From Paratissierella segnis (GTDB taxonomy: Bacteria; Bacillota; Clostridia; Tissierellales; Tissierellaceae): a stretch of 29,473 nucleotides of DNA. Positions 6,795 through 14,635 of the stretch are shown here, one piece after another. The notes beneath the pieces were generated by a model. That model had not been told where the DNA came from. It did not search any database and saw only the letters and a list, made by a program, of their open reading frames with translations. Positions within the stretch are counted from its first letter, which is position 1; every line of letters begins with the position of its first letter. Both the position numbers and the translations under genes were made by a program. The stretch covers positions 1 to 29,473 of the forward strand of contig NZ_JACRTG010000014.1 of NCBI RefSeq assembly GCF_014385195.1. Reading direction: 5' to 3'.

Positions 6795-8627
6795 ATGATT
6801 AATAGCAAAAACTTAGGCAAAATTACAATTATCCTAATATTTTTTTCTTTAATAGGATGTATAGGAATTGTATATATGGCAAACGGAAATACAGAAACAA
6901 AATCTCCTGATTATGAAGATAAATTATTTGGAGATAATATACTCAAAATAGATATTGAAGTAGATGAAGAAGACTGGCAAAGCTTATTGGATAATCCATT
7001 AGCAAAGGATTATATATCGGGTAATTTAACTATCAATGGAAATAAGTTTAGTGCTGTAGGTATTAGAACCAAAGGAAATACCAGTTTGTCTCAAGTAGCA
7101 CAGATGGAGGACAGTGATAGATACAGTTTGGAATTTAAGTCAAATCACTATGTTAAAGGTCAGACTTTTTATGGGTTGGATTCCTTTTGTATTAATAATA
7201 TGATTAGTGATCCAACATATATGAAAGATTATTTGGCTTATGACCTTATGAAATATATCGGAGTAGATACTCCCCTCACTAACTATGCCAGTGTGACTGT
7301 GAATGGAGAGGATTTTGGATTTTATATTGCACTTGAAAGGTACAATAAATCTTTTCTTGATAGAGTTTATAATACATCAGGCGGTGAGCTCTACAATGTT
7401 AAAATGTCTATGGGTGGAAAAGATGATCTTGGGCAGGATGAGAAGATTAAAAACCCCAAAGTTAACAATGATGAAAGAAACAAATCTAATTTAAGTGATA
7501 TAGAAGGTGGGGAGAATTCGTTTAATTTAGAAAATATGCGCAGAGAGCTTCCTGATACAGAAGATTCTGAAGGTTCTATAGAAAATGAAAGAGGAATGGG
7601 GGGTAAAGGCGGCATGGGCGATAGAGGCGGAGGAAGTCTACTATATACTGATGATGAGATCAGCAGTTATAGTTCTATATTCAATAATGCAGTATTTAAT
7701 AAAAACTCTGATAAGGACAAAGAAAGAGTAATTTTGGCATTAAAAAACCTAAATGAAGGAAATGACTTGGAGAATTACATTGACGTAGATAAAACTTTAC
7801 GATATTTAGCAGCTCATACAGTATTAGTAAATTTAGACAGTTATTCATCAAATATGGCTCAAAATTATTATTTATATGAAAAGGGTGGAAAACTCACAAT
7901 ATTGCCATGGGATTATAACCTTTCATTTGGTGGATTTCAAGGAGGAGATGCCAGCGGTGTTATAAACTTTCCAATAGATACTCCTGTTAGCGGAGTCAGT
8001 GTGGAGGAGAGACCTCTAATTAATAAATTACTGGAAATAGATGAGTATAAGGAGAAGTACCATAATTATTTGCAGGAAATAGTAGATGGATATTTTAAGA
8101 GTGGGGTTTTTGAGAAAACAATACTTTCCATAGATGAAAAGATTAATGAATATGTTAAGAATGATACCACATCGTTTACCACATATGAAAAATACGAGTT
8201 ATCTCTACCGGTGCTTATGAAATTTGGAGAACTTCGCGCTGAAAGTATTAATGGACAACTCAATGGAAGTGTTCCGGCAACAACAGAAGGGCAAAAAGAA
8301 AATCAAGATTTATTAGTGGACACTTCCAATATTGATCTGTCAGATTTAGGAGGCATGGGTAAAGGTGCCGGAGGTAAAAAAAATGAAGGTGATGCTCCAA
8401 ATTTTATGCCAAAGACTAGTCAAACACCGGAACAAGGAGGATCTCCAAATAGAAAGAGAGAAGTTTCGGAAGGGCAAAATGATTTCCCGGGTAATCGCAA
8501 TAATTCTTCAGAGAATCAGTATTTTAGTCACGAGTCAAACAAAGGAAATATTTTAATAATAGTTTTCTCATTATTACTTTTGTGGGGAGCATTTATTTTC
8601 ATATATAAAAGAAAAAAGAATTATTAA
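6795..8627 (+). CDS. CotH-kinase family cell-surface protein
   Basis: This 610-residue protein begins with a hydrophobic segment containing a possible lipobox (LIGC) and ends with a membrane helix followed by RKKNY, so the bulk lies outside the cell. CotH-kinase features are RTKGNTS near residue 93, FYGLDSFCINN, the GEDFGFYIALERYNKSFL block, NLDSYSSN with Asp348, and LPWDYNLSFGG with Trp372-Asp373. The two Asp correspond to the catalytic/metal positions in the CotH kinase family, which phosphorylates spore-coat proteins in Bacillus. Two Gly/Met/Lys-rich inserts (about 265-275 and 515-530) and a Pro/Asn-rich tail precede the last helix. AGGAGG precedes the ATG. It is the last gene of the VTC operon. 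Confidence 0.87.
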   Translation: MINSKNLGKITIILIFFSLIGCIGIVYMANGNTETKSPDYEDKLFGDNILKIDIEVDEEDWQSLLDNPLAKDYISGNLTINGNKFSAVGIRTKGNTSLSQVAQMEDSDRYSLEFKSNHYVKGQTFYGLDSFCINNMISDPTYMKDYLAYDLMKYIGVDTPLTNYASVTVNGEDFGFYIALERYNKSFLDRVYNTSGGELYNVKMSMGGKDDLGQDEKIKNPKVNNDERNKSNLSDIEGGENSFNLENMRRELPDTEDSEGSIENERGMGGKGGMGDRGGGSLLYTDDEISSYSSIFNNAVFNKNSDKDKERVILALKNLNEGNDLENYIDVDKTLRYLAAHTVLVNLDSYSSNMAQNYYLYEKGGKLTILPWDYNLSFGGFQGGDASGVINFPIDTPVSGVSVEERPLINKLLEIDEYKEKYHNYLQEIVDGYFKSGVFEKTILSIDEKINEYVKNDTTSFTTYEKYELSLPVLMKFGELRAESINGQLNGSVPATTEGQKENQDLLVDTSNIDLSDLGGMGKGAGGKKNEGDAPNFMPKTSQTPEQGGSPNRKREVSEGQNDFPGNRNNSSENQYFSHESNKGNILIIVFSLLLLWGAFIFIYKRKKNY

Positions 8628-8647
8628 CAATGTAGAGCATGGTAATT

Positions 8648-8680
8648 AAGGGACTATCTATTTCTGGATAGTCCCTTTAT
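8648..8680. terminator. Terminator between convergent genes
   Basis: AAGGGACTATC (8648-8658) and GATAGTCCCTT (8667-8677) form an 11-bp perfect stem with an 8-nt loop. Short T-rich tails are present on both strands, so it may serve the CotH gene and the convergent 8720-9916 gene. The U-tract is short. Confidence 0.7.
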
Positions 8681-8719
8681 AAGAGTAAATTAAAATGAAT
8701 AAAGTATAAATTTTAAAGG

Positions 8720-9916
8720 TTATTTATACTCTTCTCTAACAGTAAGTTCTTCACTAATTGTAAATCTAAAACCATCGTCACGGACTCTCTTTCCCGTTTC
8801 TTTTACAAATTTGTTTGCATCTTCTATAGCTTCTTCAACTACCATAATACCCTTTTTAGTTATTTCTCCTTTGGCTAACATTTCAGCACCTAAGATTAGT
8901 GGGATTGCTGTAAGTGGAGCCATGTTGCCTGCTAATCTTCCTACATAAGATATGTATTTTCCATCTTTTTTGCCGTGTAGTTCAGTTGCTGCACATGCAG
9001 TAACGCCCTTTAAAAATTCCTTAAGTTCTTCTTTTGTCATTACTGGTTGGGTTGCCTTTTGTGCTAATAATACAGCTAGTGAAAAGTCACGAGGCGATAC
9101 AGGGTTGCCATTAATATTAAGCGGATTATCAGATGTAAGACCTGATAAGCACAGGTCCCTAAATCCTTCATATGCTGAGAGTGGTTCAAGACTGAATCTT
9201 ACAGATACATCTTGAATTTCCGGTGAGTATCTAGGGAATGTAAATACTTCAGGATGACCTATTCTAGCAACCTTACGGACACCATAAGGTTCTCCAAAGT
9301 CGAAATCCCATTCTTCACGGAATGAAGGTTCGTTAAATAATTTTCCATCTTTAATATATGGAGCATTGTCTACACATTCTAACATATGCCCAAGCACTGC
9401 AGGACCACCGGGTTCTTTATTATCACATGCAAAGTAGAATATAGCTTTATCAAGTGAATCAAAATAACGTTGTTCTGCACTACATGCCAGTACTGATAAA
9501 ATTCCCGGGCTTGCGCCAAGACCCATTATCATGCTAAGACCTTTTTCTTCAGCTTTTTTTGGTAAATCTGATTCAAATATTTTATGAAATGCTTCTATAT
9601 CATCGCAGAAATCAATATAGTGTTTCCCAGCTTTTATTGTAGTTTCTATAATCTTATATGCAAGAACATGATAAGGACCTGTACAATTAGCGACAACGTC
9701 ACAATCCTTTATAAGTTCATATAACGCTTCTTCGTCAGAAACATCAACTTGTGCAGCTTTAACTATTGGTGAGTTAAGTTTTTCTACAATTTCCTTATTT
9801 TTTTCAAGATTACGAGATGAAATTACCACCTCGTTGAAAACGCTACCATGATTAAGCAAATCTTTAATTCCATAGAGAGCTTGAGAACCTGATCCACCTA
9901 ATACAACTAGTTTCAT
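8720..9916 (-). CDS. Saccharopine-dehydrogenase-like NAD(P)-dependent oxidoreductase
   Basis: The 398-residue protein opens with a Rossmann fold, VVLGGSGSQALYG (Gly7-Gly8-Ser9-Gly10), followed by VISSRN at the end of strand 2 and VVANCTGPYHVLAY after strand 4, as in saccharopine-dehydrogenase NADP-binding domains. The C-terminal half is the alpha/beta catalytic/dimerisation domain. It starts after AGGAGGG. No lysine, spermidine or carboxynorspermidine genes are adjacent, so the substrate (a keto acid plus amine condensation or its reverse) is unknown. It is monocistronic, with its own predicted promoter at 9971-9999 and a shared terminator at 8648-8680. Confidence 0.82.
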   Translation of the reverse strand: MKLVVLGGSGSQALYGIKDLLNHGSVFNEVVISSRNLEKNKEIVEKLNSPIVKAAQVDVSDEEALYELIKDCDVVANCTGPYHVLAYKIIETTIKAGKHYIDFCDDIEAFHKIFESDLPKKAEEKGLSMIMGLGASPGILSVLACSAEQRYFDSLDKAIFYFACDNKEPGGPAVLGHMLECVDNAPYIKDGKLFNEPSFREEWDFDFGEPYGVRKVARIGHPEVFTFPRYSPEIQDVSVRFSLEPLSAYEGFRDLCLSGLTSDNPLNINGNPVSPRDFSLAVLLAQKATQPVMTKEELKEFLKGVTACAATELHGKKDGKYISYVGRLAGNMAPLTAIPLILGAEMLAKGEITKKGIMVVEEAIEDANKFVKETGKRVRDDGFRFTISEELTVREEYK

Positions 9917-9970
9917 AATAATCCCTCCTATATTATTTAGCTAATGTTTTACCATCATCTGATTGTTAAT

Positions 9971-9999
9971 ATTATATCATAGGTGTTTATAAAAGTCTA
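9971..9999 (-). promoter_or_regulatory. Promoter of the saccharopine-dehydrogenase-like gene
   Basis: Read on the minus strand, TAGACT (9999-9994) is followed after 17 bp by a perfect TATAAT (9976-9971). The leader to the ATG is about 50 nt. Confidence 0.6.
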
Positions 10000-10099
10000 A
10001 TAAAAGGTAATATTTATTTATATAAGATTTACAGGAAGAATTTTGAAATTGAGTCAACTAAAAGATAAGATTTCACAAATAGAGATATTACTAAATCTA

Positions 10100-10128
10100 T
10101 TGAATATATAGCATATATGTGATAAAAT
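10100..10128 (+). promoter_or_regulatory. Promoter of the ABC-F leader transcript
   Basis: TTGAAT at 10100-10105 and TAAAAT at 10123-10128 are separated by 17 bp. Transcription from here gives a leader of about 330 nt before the ABC-F start, enough for the 10160-10285 ORF and the two hairpins. Confidence 0.6.
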
Positions 10129-10159
10129 TAGTTAAAATTACAAGGTGGTGAGCATAATT

Positions 10160-10285
10160 ATGGAATCTTTAGTTAACAGTGTTTTAAAGATGCTATCCAA
10201 TATTAGAATGATAGGATTTAGAAGAAATTTCAACCAAGGGATAGGTATGTCTAAAATTAATATTATGTTAACTAGAGAGAAGTAG
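10160..10285 (+). CDS. Putative 41-residue leader peptide upstream of the ABC-F gene
   Basis: An ATG at 10160 lies nine bases after AAGGTGGTG and opens a 41-codon frame ending at TAG 10285, about 40 bases before the first hairpin. The peptide is basic and Met/Ile/Asn-rich with no known domain. ABC-F resistance genes are often controlled by drug-induced ribosome stalling on short leader ORFs, so position and ribosome-binding site support that role. It might instead be a small gene of its own. Confidence 0.5.
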   Translation: MESLVNSVLKMLSNIRMIGFRRNFNQGIGMSKINIMLTREK

Positions 10286-10323
10286 TTATTTTACCGTTTA
10301 TTGATTTATATTTATAAAAAATG

Positions 10324-10450
10324 ACCTGGGTGAATTATTGCTTGCCTAGGTTTTTTTATATGGAAAAAATATCGTGATGAATTTATGTATTTAAAAATAT
10401 TTTTAAACAATGAACCTAGGTAAAACTTCCTTAACCTAGGTTTGTTTTTT
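10324..10450 (+). promoter_or_regulatory. Predicted transcription attenuator with two mutually exclusive terminators
   Basis: Four copies of one sequence occur: ACCTGGG (10324-10330), CCTAGGTT (10345-10352), AACCTAGG (10413-10420) and CCTAGGTT (10435-10442). Copies 1+2 form a hairpin followed by seven T (10351-10357). Copies 3+4 form a second hairpin followed by a T-rich run to 10450. Copy 2 is the exact complement of copy 3, and that pairing would destroy both terminators. The ABC-F Shine-Dalgarno begins right after the second run. Confidence 0.72.
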
Positions 10451-10466
10451 GAAAGGAGAACTAAAA

Positions 10467-12362
10467 ATGATAGAATTATCCTTAAATAATGTTGAAAAGT
10501 ATTATGGAGCGAATCAAGCATTAAAGGATTTAACGTTTCAAGTATCAAAAGGAGTTCGGGTTGGAATCGTAGGTAGAAATGGAACAGGAAAAACTACAAT
10601 ATTTAAAGTGATAACTGGAATAGAGAATTATGATAATGGCATAATCTCTATTCGTAAGGGAAGTAGCATAGGTTATTTGGAACAAATCCCAGATTACCCA
10701 TCAGAGTATAGAGCTAAGGATGTTTTAAATGAAGCCTTTAGGGACTTGTTGGAGCTTCAATCCACGTTAAGAGAGCTCGAAGTAAAGATGAGCACTGTTG
10801 AAGGGGGAGAATTAAATTACACAATAAAGAAATATGGAGATTTGCGTGATATTTTCGAAACCAAGGGTGGATATGAAATTGAAGAAAAAATGAGCAAAGT
10901 ATGCAATGGGCTTGGGTTCAATCAAGATTTTTTAAACATGGAATTTAATGATTTAAGTGGCGGAGAAAAGACCACAGTGATTTTAGGGAAGATATTACTT
11001 GAAGGACCTGATATTTTACTCTTAGATGAACCAACAAATCATCTTGATATGAGTTCCATGAGTTGGCTGGAATCATATTTGACTGAATATAATGGAACAG
11101 TATTGATCATATCTCATGATAGATATTTTCTGGATAGTGTTGTGAATAAGATCGTTGAAATAGAAAATGGTACAGCAAAAAGTTATGCGGGAAACTACTC
11201 ATCATATGTAGAAGAGAAAGATAAAGTGTATTTAGAAGAATTAAAACGCTATGAAAATCAGCAAAAGAAAATTAGATCAATGGAAGAATCGATTAAAAGA
11301 CTTAAAGATTGGGCAGATAGAGGCGACAATGAGAATATGTTTCGAAGAGCATTTAGTATGGAAAAGCGTTTAGAAAAAATGGAGAAGGTTGATAAGCCAG
11401 TACTAGATACTAGAAATATAAAGTTGAACTTTAGTATCCAAGATAGATCTGGGAAAGATGTTATTGGGGTGAAGGGGTTGCAAATGAAACTAGAAGGAAA
11501 AACCTTATTCAATAATCTGAATTTTTCCCTTAAGTATGGTGAAAGAGTTGCTATTTTAGGTAAAAATGGTAGTGGAAAAACTACTTTACTTAAGACTATT
11601 CTCGGTGAAATATCAGCAGATGAGGGAGAAGTAAAGATAGGAGTTAATGTGAAGATAGGGTATCTTCAACAAAACATTCACTTTAATAATGAAGATGATA
11701 CAGTATTAGATATCTTTAGAGAGGGTTATATTTGCTCTGAAACTGAGGCGAGAAATATATTATCTAGGTTTTTATTTTATAGTGAAGATATTTTCAAAAG
11801 GGGAAAGAATCTTTCAGGCGGTGAAAGGGCAAGACTTCGTCTTTGTCAATTAATGTATAAGGATGTAAATACACTTATATTGGATGAACCAACAAATCAT
11901 TTAGATATTATGAGTCGTGAGATGTTAGAAGAAACTTTAAACAAGTTTCAAGGAAGTATAATCTTTGTATCTCATGATCGTTATTTTATTAATAAGATTG
12001 CAGATAGGATAGATGAACTTTCTAATGGAACATTAAAAAGCTATTATGGGGACTATGATTACTATAAAGAGAAAAGATTGAATTATAATAATGTAGAAGA
12101 ACCCCATAAGAAAAGTAAAGAATATACTAACAAAAAAGTTGAAGACAGTAAAAAAACTATAAAAGATACGCCTAATGCTAAGAGAATAAAGGAAATAGAA
12201 GATGATATAAAGAAACAAGAAACTTTATTGAAGGAGAAAGAAATAGAATTAGATTTATATTCTACAGACTATATTAAATTGAATGATTTATATAAAGAGA
12301 AAGTAGACTTGAAAGATAAATTAGATAAGCTCCTTGATGAATGGATTCGGTTAAATGAATAA
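10467..12362 (+). CDS. ABC-F family ATPase (antibiotic-resistance or translation-factor type)
   Basis: The 631-residue protein has two ABC domains in one chain and no membrane segments, the hallmark of ABC-F. Walker A motifs are GRNGTGKT (36-43) and GKNGSGKT (from 365). Signatures are LSGGEK (163-168) and LSGGERAR. Each Walker B ends in LDEPTNHLD, with catalytic Glu188 and Glu474. A long charged helical linker between the domains (about 255-335) is the arm that reaches the ribosomal P-site tRNA in this family. A Lys/Glu-rich coiled coil fills the last 90 residues. The ATG at 10467 follows AAAGGAG at normal spacing. The attenuator-like leader is what is seen upstream of drug-inducible ABC-F genes such as vmlR or lmo0919, favouring ribosome protection over housekeeping. 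The drug class cannot be told. Confidence 0.92.
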   Translation: MIELSLNNVEKYYGANQALKDLTFQVSKGVRVGIVGRNGTGKTTIFKVITGIENYDNGIISIRKGSSIGYLEQIPDYPSEYRAKDVLNEAFRDLLELQSTLRELEVKMSTVEGGELNYTIKKYGDLRDIFETKGGYEIEEKMSKVCNGLGFNQDFLNMEFNDLSGGEKTTVILGKILLEGPDILLLDEPTNHLDMSSMSWLESYLTEYNGTVLIISHDRYFLDSVVNKIVEIENGTAKSYAGNYSSYVEEKDKVYLEELKRYENQQKKIRSMEESIKRLKDWADRGDNENMFRRAFSMEKRLEKMEKVDKPVLDTRNIKLNFSIQDRSGKDVIGVKGLQMKLEGKTLFNNLNFSLKYGERVAILGKNGSGKTTLLKTILGEISADEGEVKIGVNVKIGYLQQNIHFNNEDDTVLDIFREGYICSETEARNILSRFLFYSEDIFKRGKNLSGGERARLRLCQLMYKDVNTLILDEPTNHLDIMSREMLEETLNKFQGSIIFVSHDRYFINKIADRIDELSNGTLKSYYGDYDYYKEKRLNYNNVEEPHKKSKEYTNKKVEDSKKTIKDTPNAKRIKEIEDDIKKQETLLKEKEIELDLYSTDYIKLNDLYKEKVDLKDKLDKLLDEWIRLNE

Positions 12363-12409
12363 AAATGATATTAATCTGCTTATAAAATAACCAAAGTAAA
12401 AGCAGCTTT

Positions 12410-12436
12410 AGCACTTCTTGATTGAGGTGCTTTTTT
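12410..12436 (+). terminator. Intrinsic terminator of the ABC-F gene
   Basis: AGCACTTC (12410-12417) pairs with GAGGTGCT (12424-12431) with one G-U pair and a 6-nt loop, followed by a T run to 12436. Confidence 0.8.
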
Positions 12437-12641
12437 GGGACTAGAAAGCTTCACGCAGAAGAGATATACAGGATATTAGACTTCGTCTCATCTAATAGTA
12501 CCGCATAATATAATCTGCTGCCTGTTCCAGAGTGATTTCGGATACTTAACTTTACTTTTACTTACACAATCACATTACATGGGAGGTTTTCCTAGGTGTG
12601 AGCGCTAGACTCTTTGAAGTATACTATGATCAGAATGTATG
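12437..12641. other. Intergenic stretch without a gene
   Basis: Together with the promoter and leader that follow, about 315 bp separate the ABC-F terminator from the next start. No open frame with a ribosome-binding site is apparent here. In the leader, a GACCC/GGGTC dyad (about 12674-12701) is the only other structure and is too short to interpret. Confidence 0.4.
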
Positions 12642-12650
12642 TGCTATAAT
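12642..12650 (+). promoter_or_regulatory. Extended -10 promoter of the TIGR04076 gene
   Basis: TGCTATAAT combines the TGn extension with a perfect TATAAT (12645-12650). No good -35 is seen at 16-18 bp upstream, consistent with an extended -10 promoter. The leader is about 95 nt. Confidence 0.55.
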
Positions 12651-12751
12651 ATATGAATAGGAATTTATGAGGGACCCGTTATGCTATCTTGCTATGGGTC
12701 AATTCTGCCCCAAGTTAGGGTTCAGGTAATAGGGATTTGAAAGGAGATTAT

Positions 12752-13015
12752 ATGACAAAGGTAAAAATAACAGTTGCTGAAAGTAAGTGCCGATGCGGTT
12801 ATCATAAAAAGGGGGATTGTTTTATCGTAGAAGATTTGTGTCCCCCATTATGCCATGAACTGTGGAATTGTGCTTATCCATCGGTATATGCTTTACAAAA
12901 CGGAGCTATTTTAGATTATGGTGATGGAAAGGCTCCTGAATTTGATATAAAATGTCCAGACGGAGGGCGAGTAATTATTCATGGAGAGCGGATAGATGTG
13001 GTGAATAATTGTTAA
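12752..13015 (+). CDS. TIGR04076 family protein
   Basis: The 87-residue protein matches the pattern of TIGR04076: an initial strand (VKITVAESKCRCGY), then GDCFIVEDLCPPLCHELW, VYALQNGAILDYGDGK, and a final FDIKCPDGGRVIIHGE. Five or more Cys, two of them in the CPPLC block, and a conserved His suggest metal or redox chemistry, but none has been assigned. I chose the ATG at 12752 because AAAGGAG lies eight bases upstream. No signal peptide is present. It is followed 47 bp later by the membrane protein gene on the same strand. Confidence 0.8.
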   Translation: MTKVKITVAESKCRCGYHKKGDCFIVEDLCPPLCHELWNCAYPSVYALQNGAILDYGDGKAPEFDIKCPDGGRVIIHGERIDVVNNC

Positions 13016-13062
13016 GCAAGGTAAAAATAAAAATGTAACCCCAATTTGAAGGAGATGTTAAC

Positions 13063-13770
13063 GTGAGAAATAAAGTACTGTCTATTGAGCAGAAAAAAAT
13101 ACAATCAGATCTTTGGACAATAGCCTTGATTTCATTTGCGGCACTCGCTATCTATATGCTTTTACAGAATAGAATTGTTGTGCTCATAAAGGGAGGCAGT
13201 ATAAACATATTGTTGCGTGTTTTGATTGGGGCGGTTTTTCAATTTGGTTTAGCAGGATTGGGAATTTCCGTTGTATTAATTTACAGGAAGGAAAGTTTTC
13301 TTGATTATGGTCTGAATAAAAAAGGCTGGATTAAATCAATCGCATTTTGTTTCATATGCTTTGTTCCCCACACCATTTTCATGCAGTTGACCAATCAAAT
13401 AACAGGCTATTTACCGTTTCAATCTGTCTGGACAACTAAAGATGTATTGTCAGGCAATTTTCCTGTAAATATAATAGGTATGTTTATAACTGGTGCTGTC
13501 TGGGGTTTTTTTGAAGGCTTTAATTATGTTGTAATTAGTGATAAAATTAACAGCTTATATTCAAGTACAAATAAATGGCTTAATTGGGGGGCGATTATCT
13601 GTTCTGTAATGTGTATACTTATTCATGGAGTAATTGGTATAACTCTAGAAAGTATTATTGAAATGATTACTGTATTCACCGCTATATATGGTATGCTTAT
13701 GGTAAAACAATTTACAGGTAATGCATGGGGATGTGTGTTCGTTTTCATTTTCCTATGGAATGCTTTTTAG
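13063..13770 (+). CDS. CPBP-like integral membrane protein, catalytic motif altered
   Basis: The 235-residue protein starts at a GTG behind GGAGATG and has about seven hydrophobic segments. The arrangement resembles CPBP (Abi/CAAX protease-like) proteins: motif 1 would be FFEGFNYVVISDKI, motif 2 the ILIHGV segment, and motif 3 GNAWGCVFVF near the end. CPBP proteases need Glu-Glu in motif 1, but the second is Gly here and the following Arg is missing, so proteolysis is doubtful. It may be a non-catalytic relative or belong to a different polytopic family. The chain ends abruptly after LWNAF, so slight C-terminal truncation is possible. Confidence 0.55.
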   Translation: MRNKVLSIEQKKIQSDLWTIALISFAALAIYMLLQNRIVVLIKGGSINILLRVLIGAVFQFGLAGLGISVVLIYRKESFLDYGLNKKGWIKSIAFCFICFVPHTIFMQLTNQITGYLPFQSVWTTKDVLSGNFPVNIIGMFITGAVWGFFEGFNYVVISDKINSLYSSTNKWLNWGAIICSVMCILIHGVIGITLESIIEMITVFTAIYGMLMVKQFTGNAWGCVFVFIFLWNAF

Positions 13771-13848
13771 TATAGATATAAAATTCAAATTTGGACACAC
13801 AATGTTTTGTCGGGACTGTTTGGTTTTAATCATTATCTTTATACTCCT

Positions 13849-13962
13849 TCACTTATTCATCCTACAAAATTCTCTAAATCCCTTTTCAATTGCAATTATA
13901 TATCGTGATGTGATTTCGACTTGTTCAGCTATAGTATCTTTTGTAAGTGCTGTGTCATGTTG
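13849..13962 (-). pseudogene. Possible remnant of an XRE-type helix-turn-helix regulator
   Basis: On the minus strand a frame without a start encodes TKDTIAEQVEITSRYIIAIE followed by KG and a short tail before a TGA. The segment fits helices 2-4 of Cro/C1 DNA-binding domains, including the AIExG end of the fold. Only about 35 residues remain. The neighbouring sequence has no matching continuation, so it is a relic if real. Confidence 0.4.
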
Positions 13963-13988
13963 GTACTGACAATGGATGTAAAAAGTTA

Positions 13989-14040
13989 TTGACATATGTC
14001 GTTAATGGAATATAATAGGCATTATAAATGACATATGCCA
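13989..14040 (+). promoter_or_regulatory. Promoter with two TGACATATG operators before the DUF134 gene
   Basis: TTGACA (13989-13994) and TATAAT (14011-14016) are both perfect, with a 16-bp spacer. The palindrome GACATATGTC (13991-14000) overlaps the -35. A near copy, TGACATATGCCA (14029-14040), lies just after the start site, 39 bp from the first by centre. A repressor bound to both would shut the promoter. The adjacent DUF134 protein is the obvious candidate. Confidence 0.75.
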
Positions 14041-14063
14041 TAAACTATAAGGAGGTGAATTAT

Positions 14064-14423
14064 ATGCCAAGACCAATGAAATGGAGAAAAGTATGCTGTT
14101 TACCAGAAAGTAATAAATTTGGTCCTCTTAATTCTACGTCATATGATAAAGATTATGTAAATATGACGGTTGACGAATATGAAGCGATAAGGCTTATCGA
14201 TTTAGAGGGATTTACACAAGAAGAATGTGCTAAGCAGATGAATGTTGCTCGAACTACCGTTCAGGGCATTTATATTGAAGCTAGAAAAAAGCTGGCGGAA
14301 TCATTAGTTAATGGTAAAGTGCTACTAATTGAGGGAGGTGAATACCGACTCTGCAATGGATTTGGAGAGGGCTGTGGCCGTGGCTGTCGTAGACATAGAC
14401 AAGGGAATGGAAAATATTTATAG
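14064..14423 (+). CDS. DUF134 (UPF0251) family DNA-binding protein
   Basis: The 119-residue protein begins MPRPMKWRKVC, the typical start of DUF134. A sigma70-region-4-like helix-turn-helix occupies about 38-77 (MTVDEYEAIRLIDLEGFTQE, then the recognition helix VARTTVQGIYIEARKKL). A Cys/Gly/Arg-rich tail (CNGFGEGCGRGCRRH) could bind metal. The ATG at 14064 follows AAGGAGGTG. In clostridia and methanogens DUF134 genes commonly sit beside NifX/NifB-type and Mrp ATPase genes, as here. I infer a metal- or cluster-responsive regulator of this cluster, including itself. Confidence 0.85.
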   Translation: MPRPMKWRKVCCLPESNKFGPLNSTSYDKDYVNMTVDEYEAIRLIDLEGFTQEECAKQMNVARTTVQGIYIEARKKLAESLVNGKVLLIEGGEYRLCNGFGEGCGRGCRRHRQGNGKYL

Positions 14424-14531
14424 ATAATGATGATCGAGATGAATGATTATATAAATTGGTGTTAGAGAAAGGGTAAATTTTGAATAAAGCAATAAAAAAT
14501 TGTTTGTATAAAAATGGAATAGAGGATTTTT

Positions 14532-14618
14532 ATGAAGATTGCAATACCAGTAGATGAAAAAGATATTAAATCACTGTGGTTGGGAATAGATGTTAGAATT
14601 CAAAACTTAAATTATTAG
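14532..14618 (+). pseudogene. Truncated NifX-type (dinitrogenase FeMo-cofactor) domain
   Basis: A 28-codon frame begins MKIAIPVDEKDIKS, the standard N terminus of the NifX/NifB-C-terminal domain of about 110 residues, then diverges and stops at TAG. The rest of the domain is missing before the ATPase gene 18 bp downstream. A stand-alone NifX gene appears to have decayed here. An intact NifX domain survives in the fusion at 15480-16304. Confidence 0.65.
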
Positions 14619-14635
14619 CAAAGGAGAATAATGAA

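Noticed and set aside
10321..10377. 18-codon frame that starts inside the first attenuator hairpin
   Set aside because: There is no Shine-Dalgarno in front of the ATG, and the frame overlaps the terminator. The 10160-10285 ORF is the better leader candidate.
13721..13969. 82-codon + strand frame overlapping the end of the CPBP-like gene
   Set aside because: Its first part is an alternative frame of the membrane protein and it has no ribosome-binding site. The minus-strand helix-turn-helix relic explains part of the sequence better.
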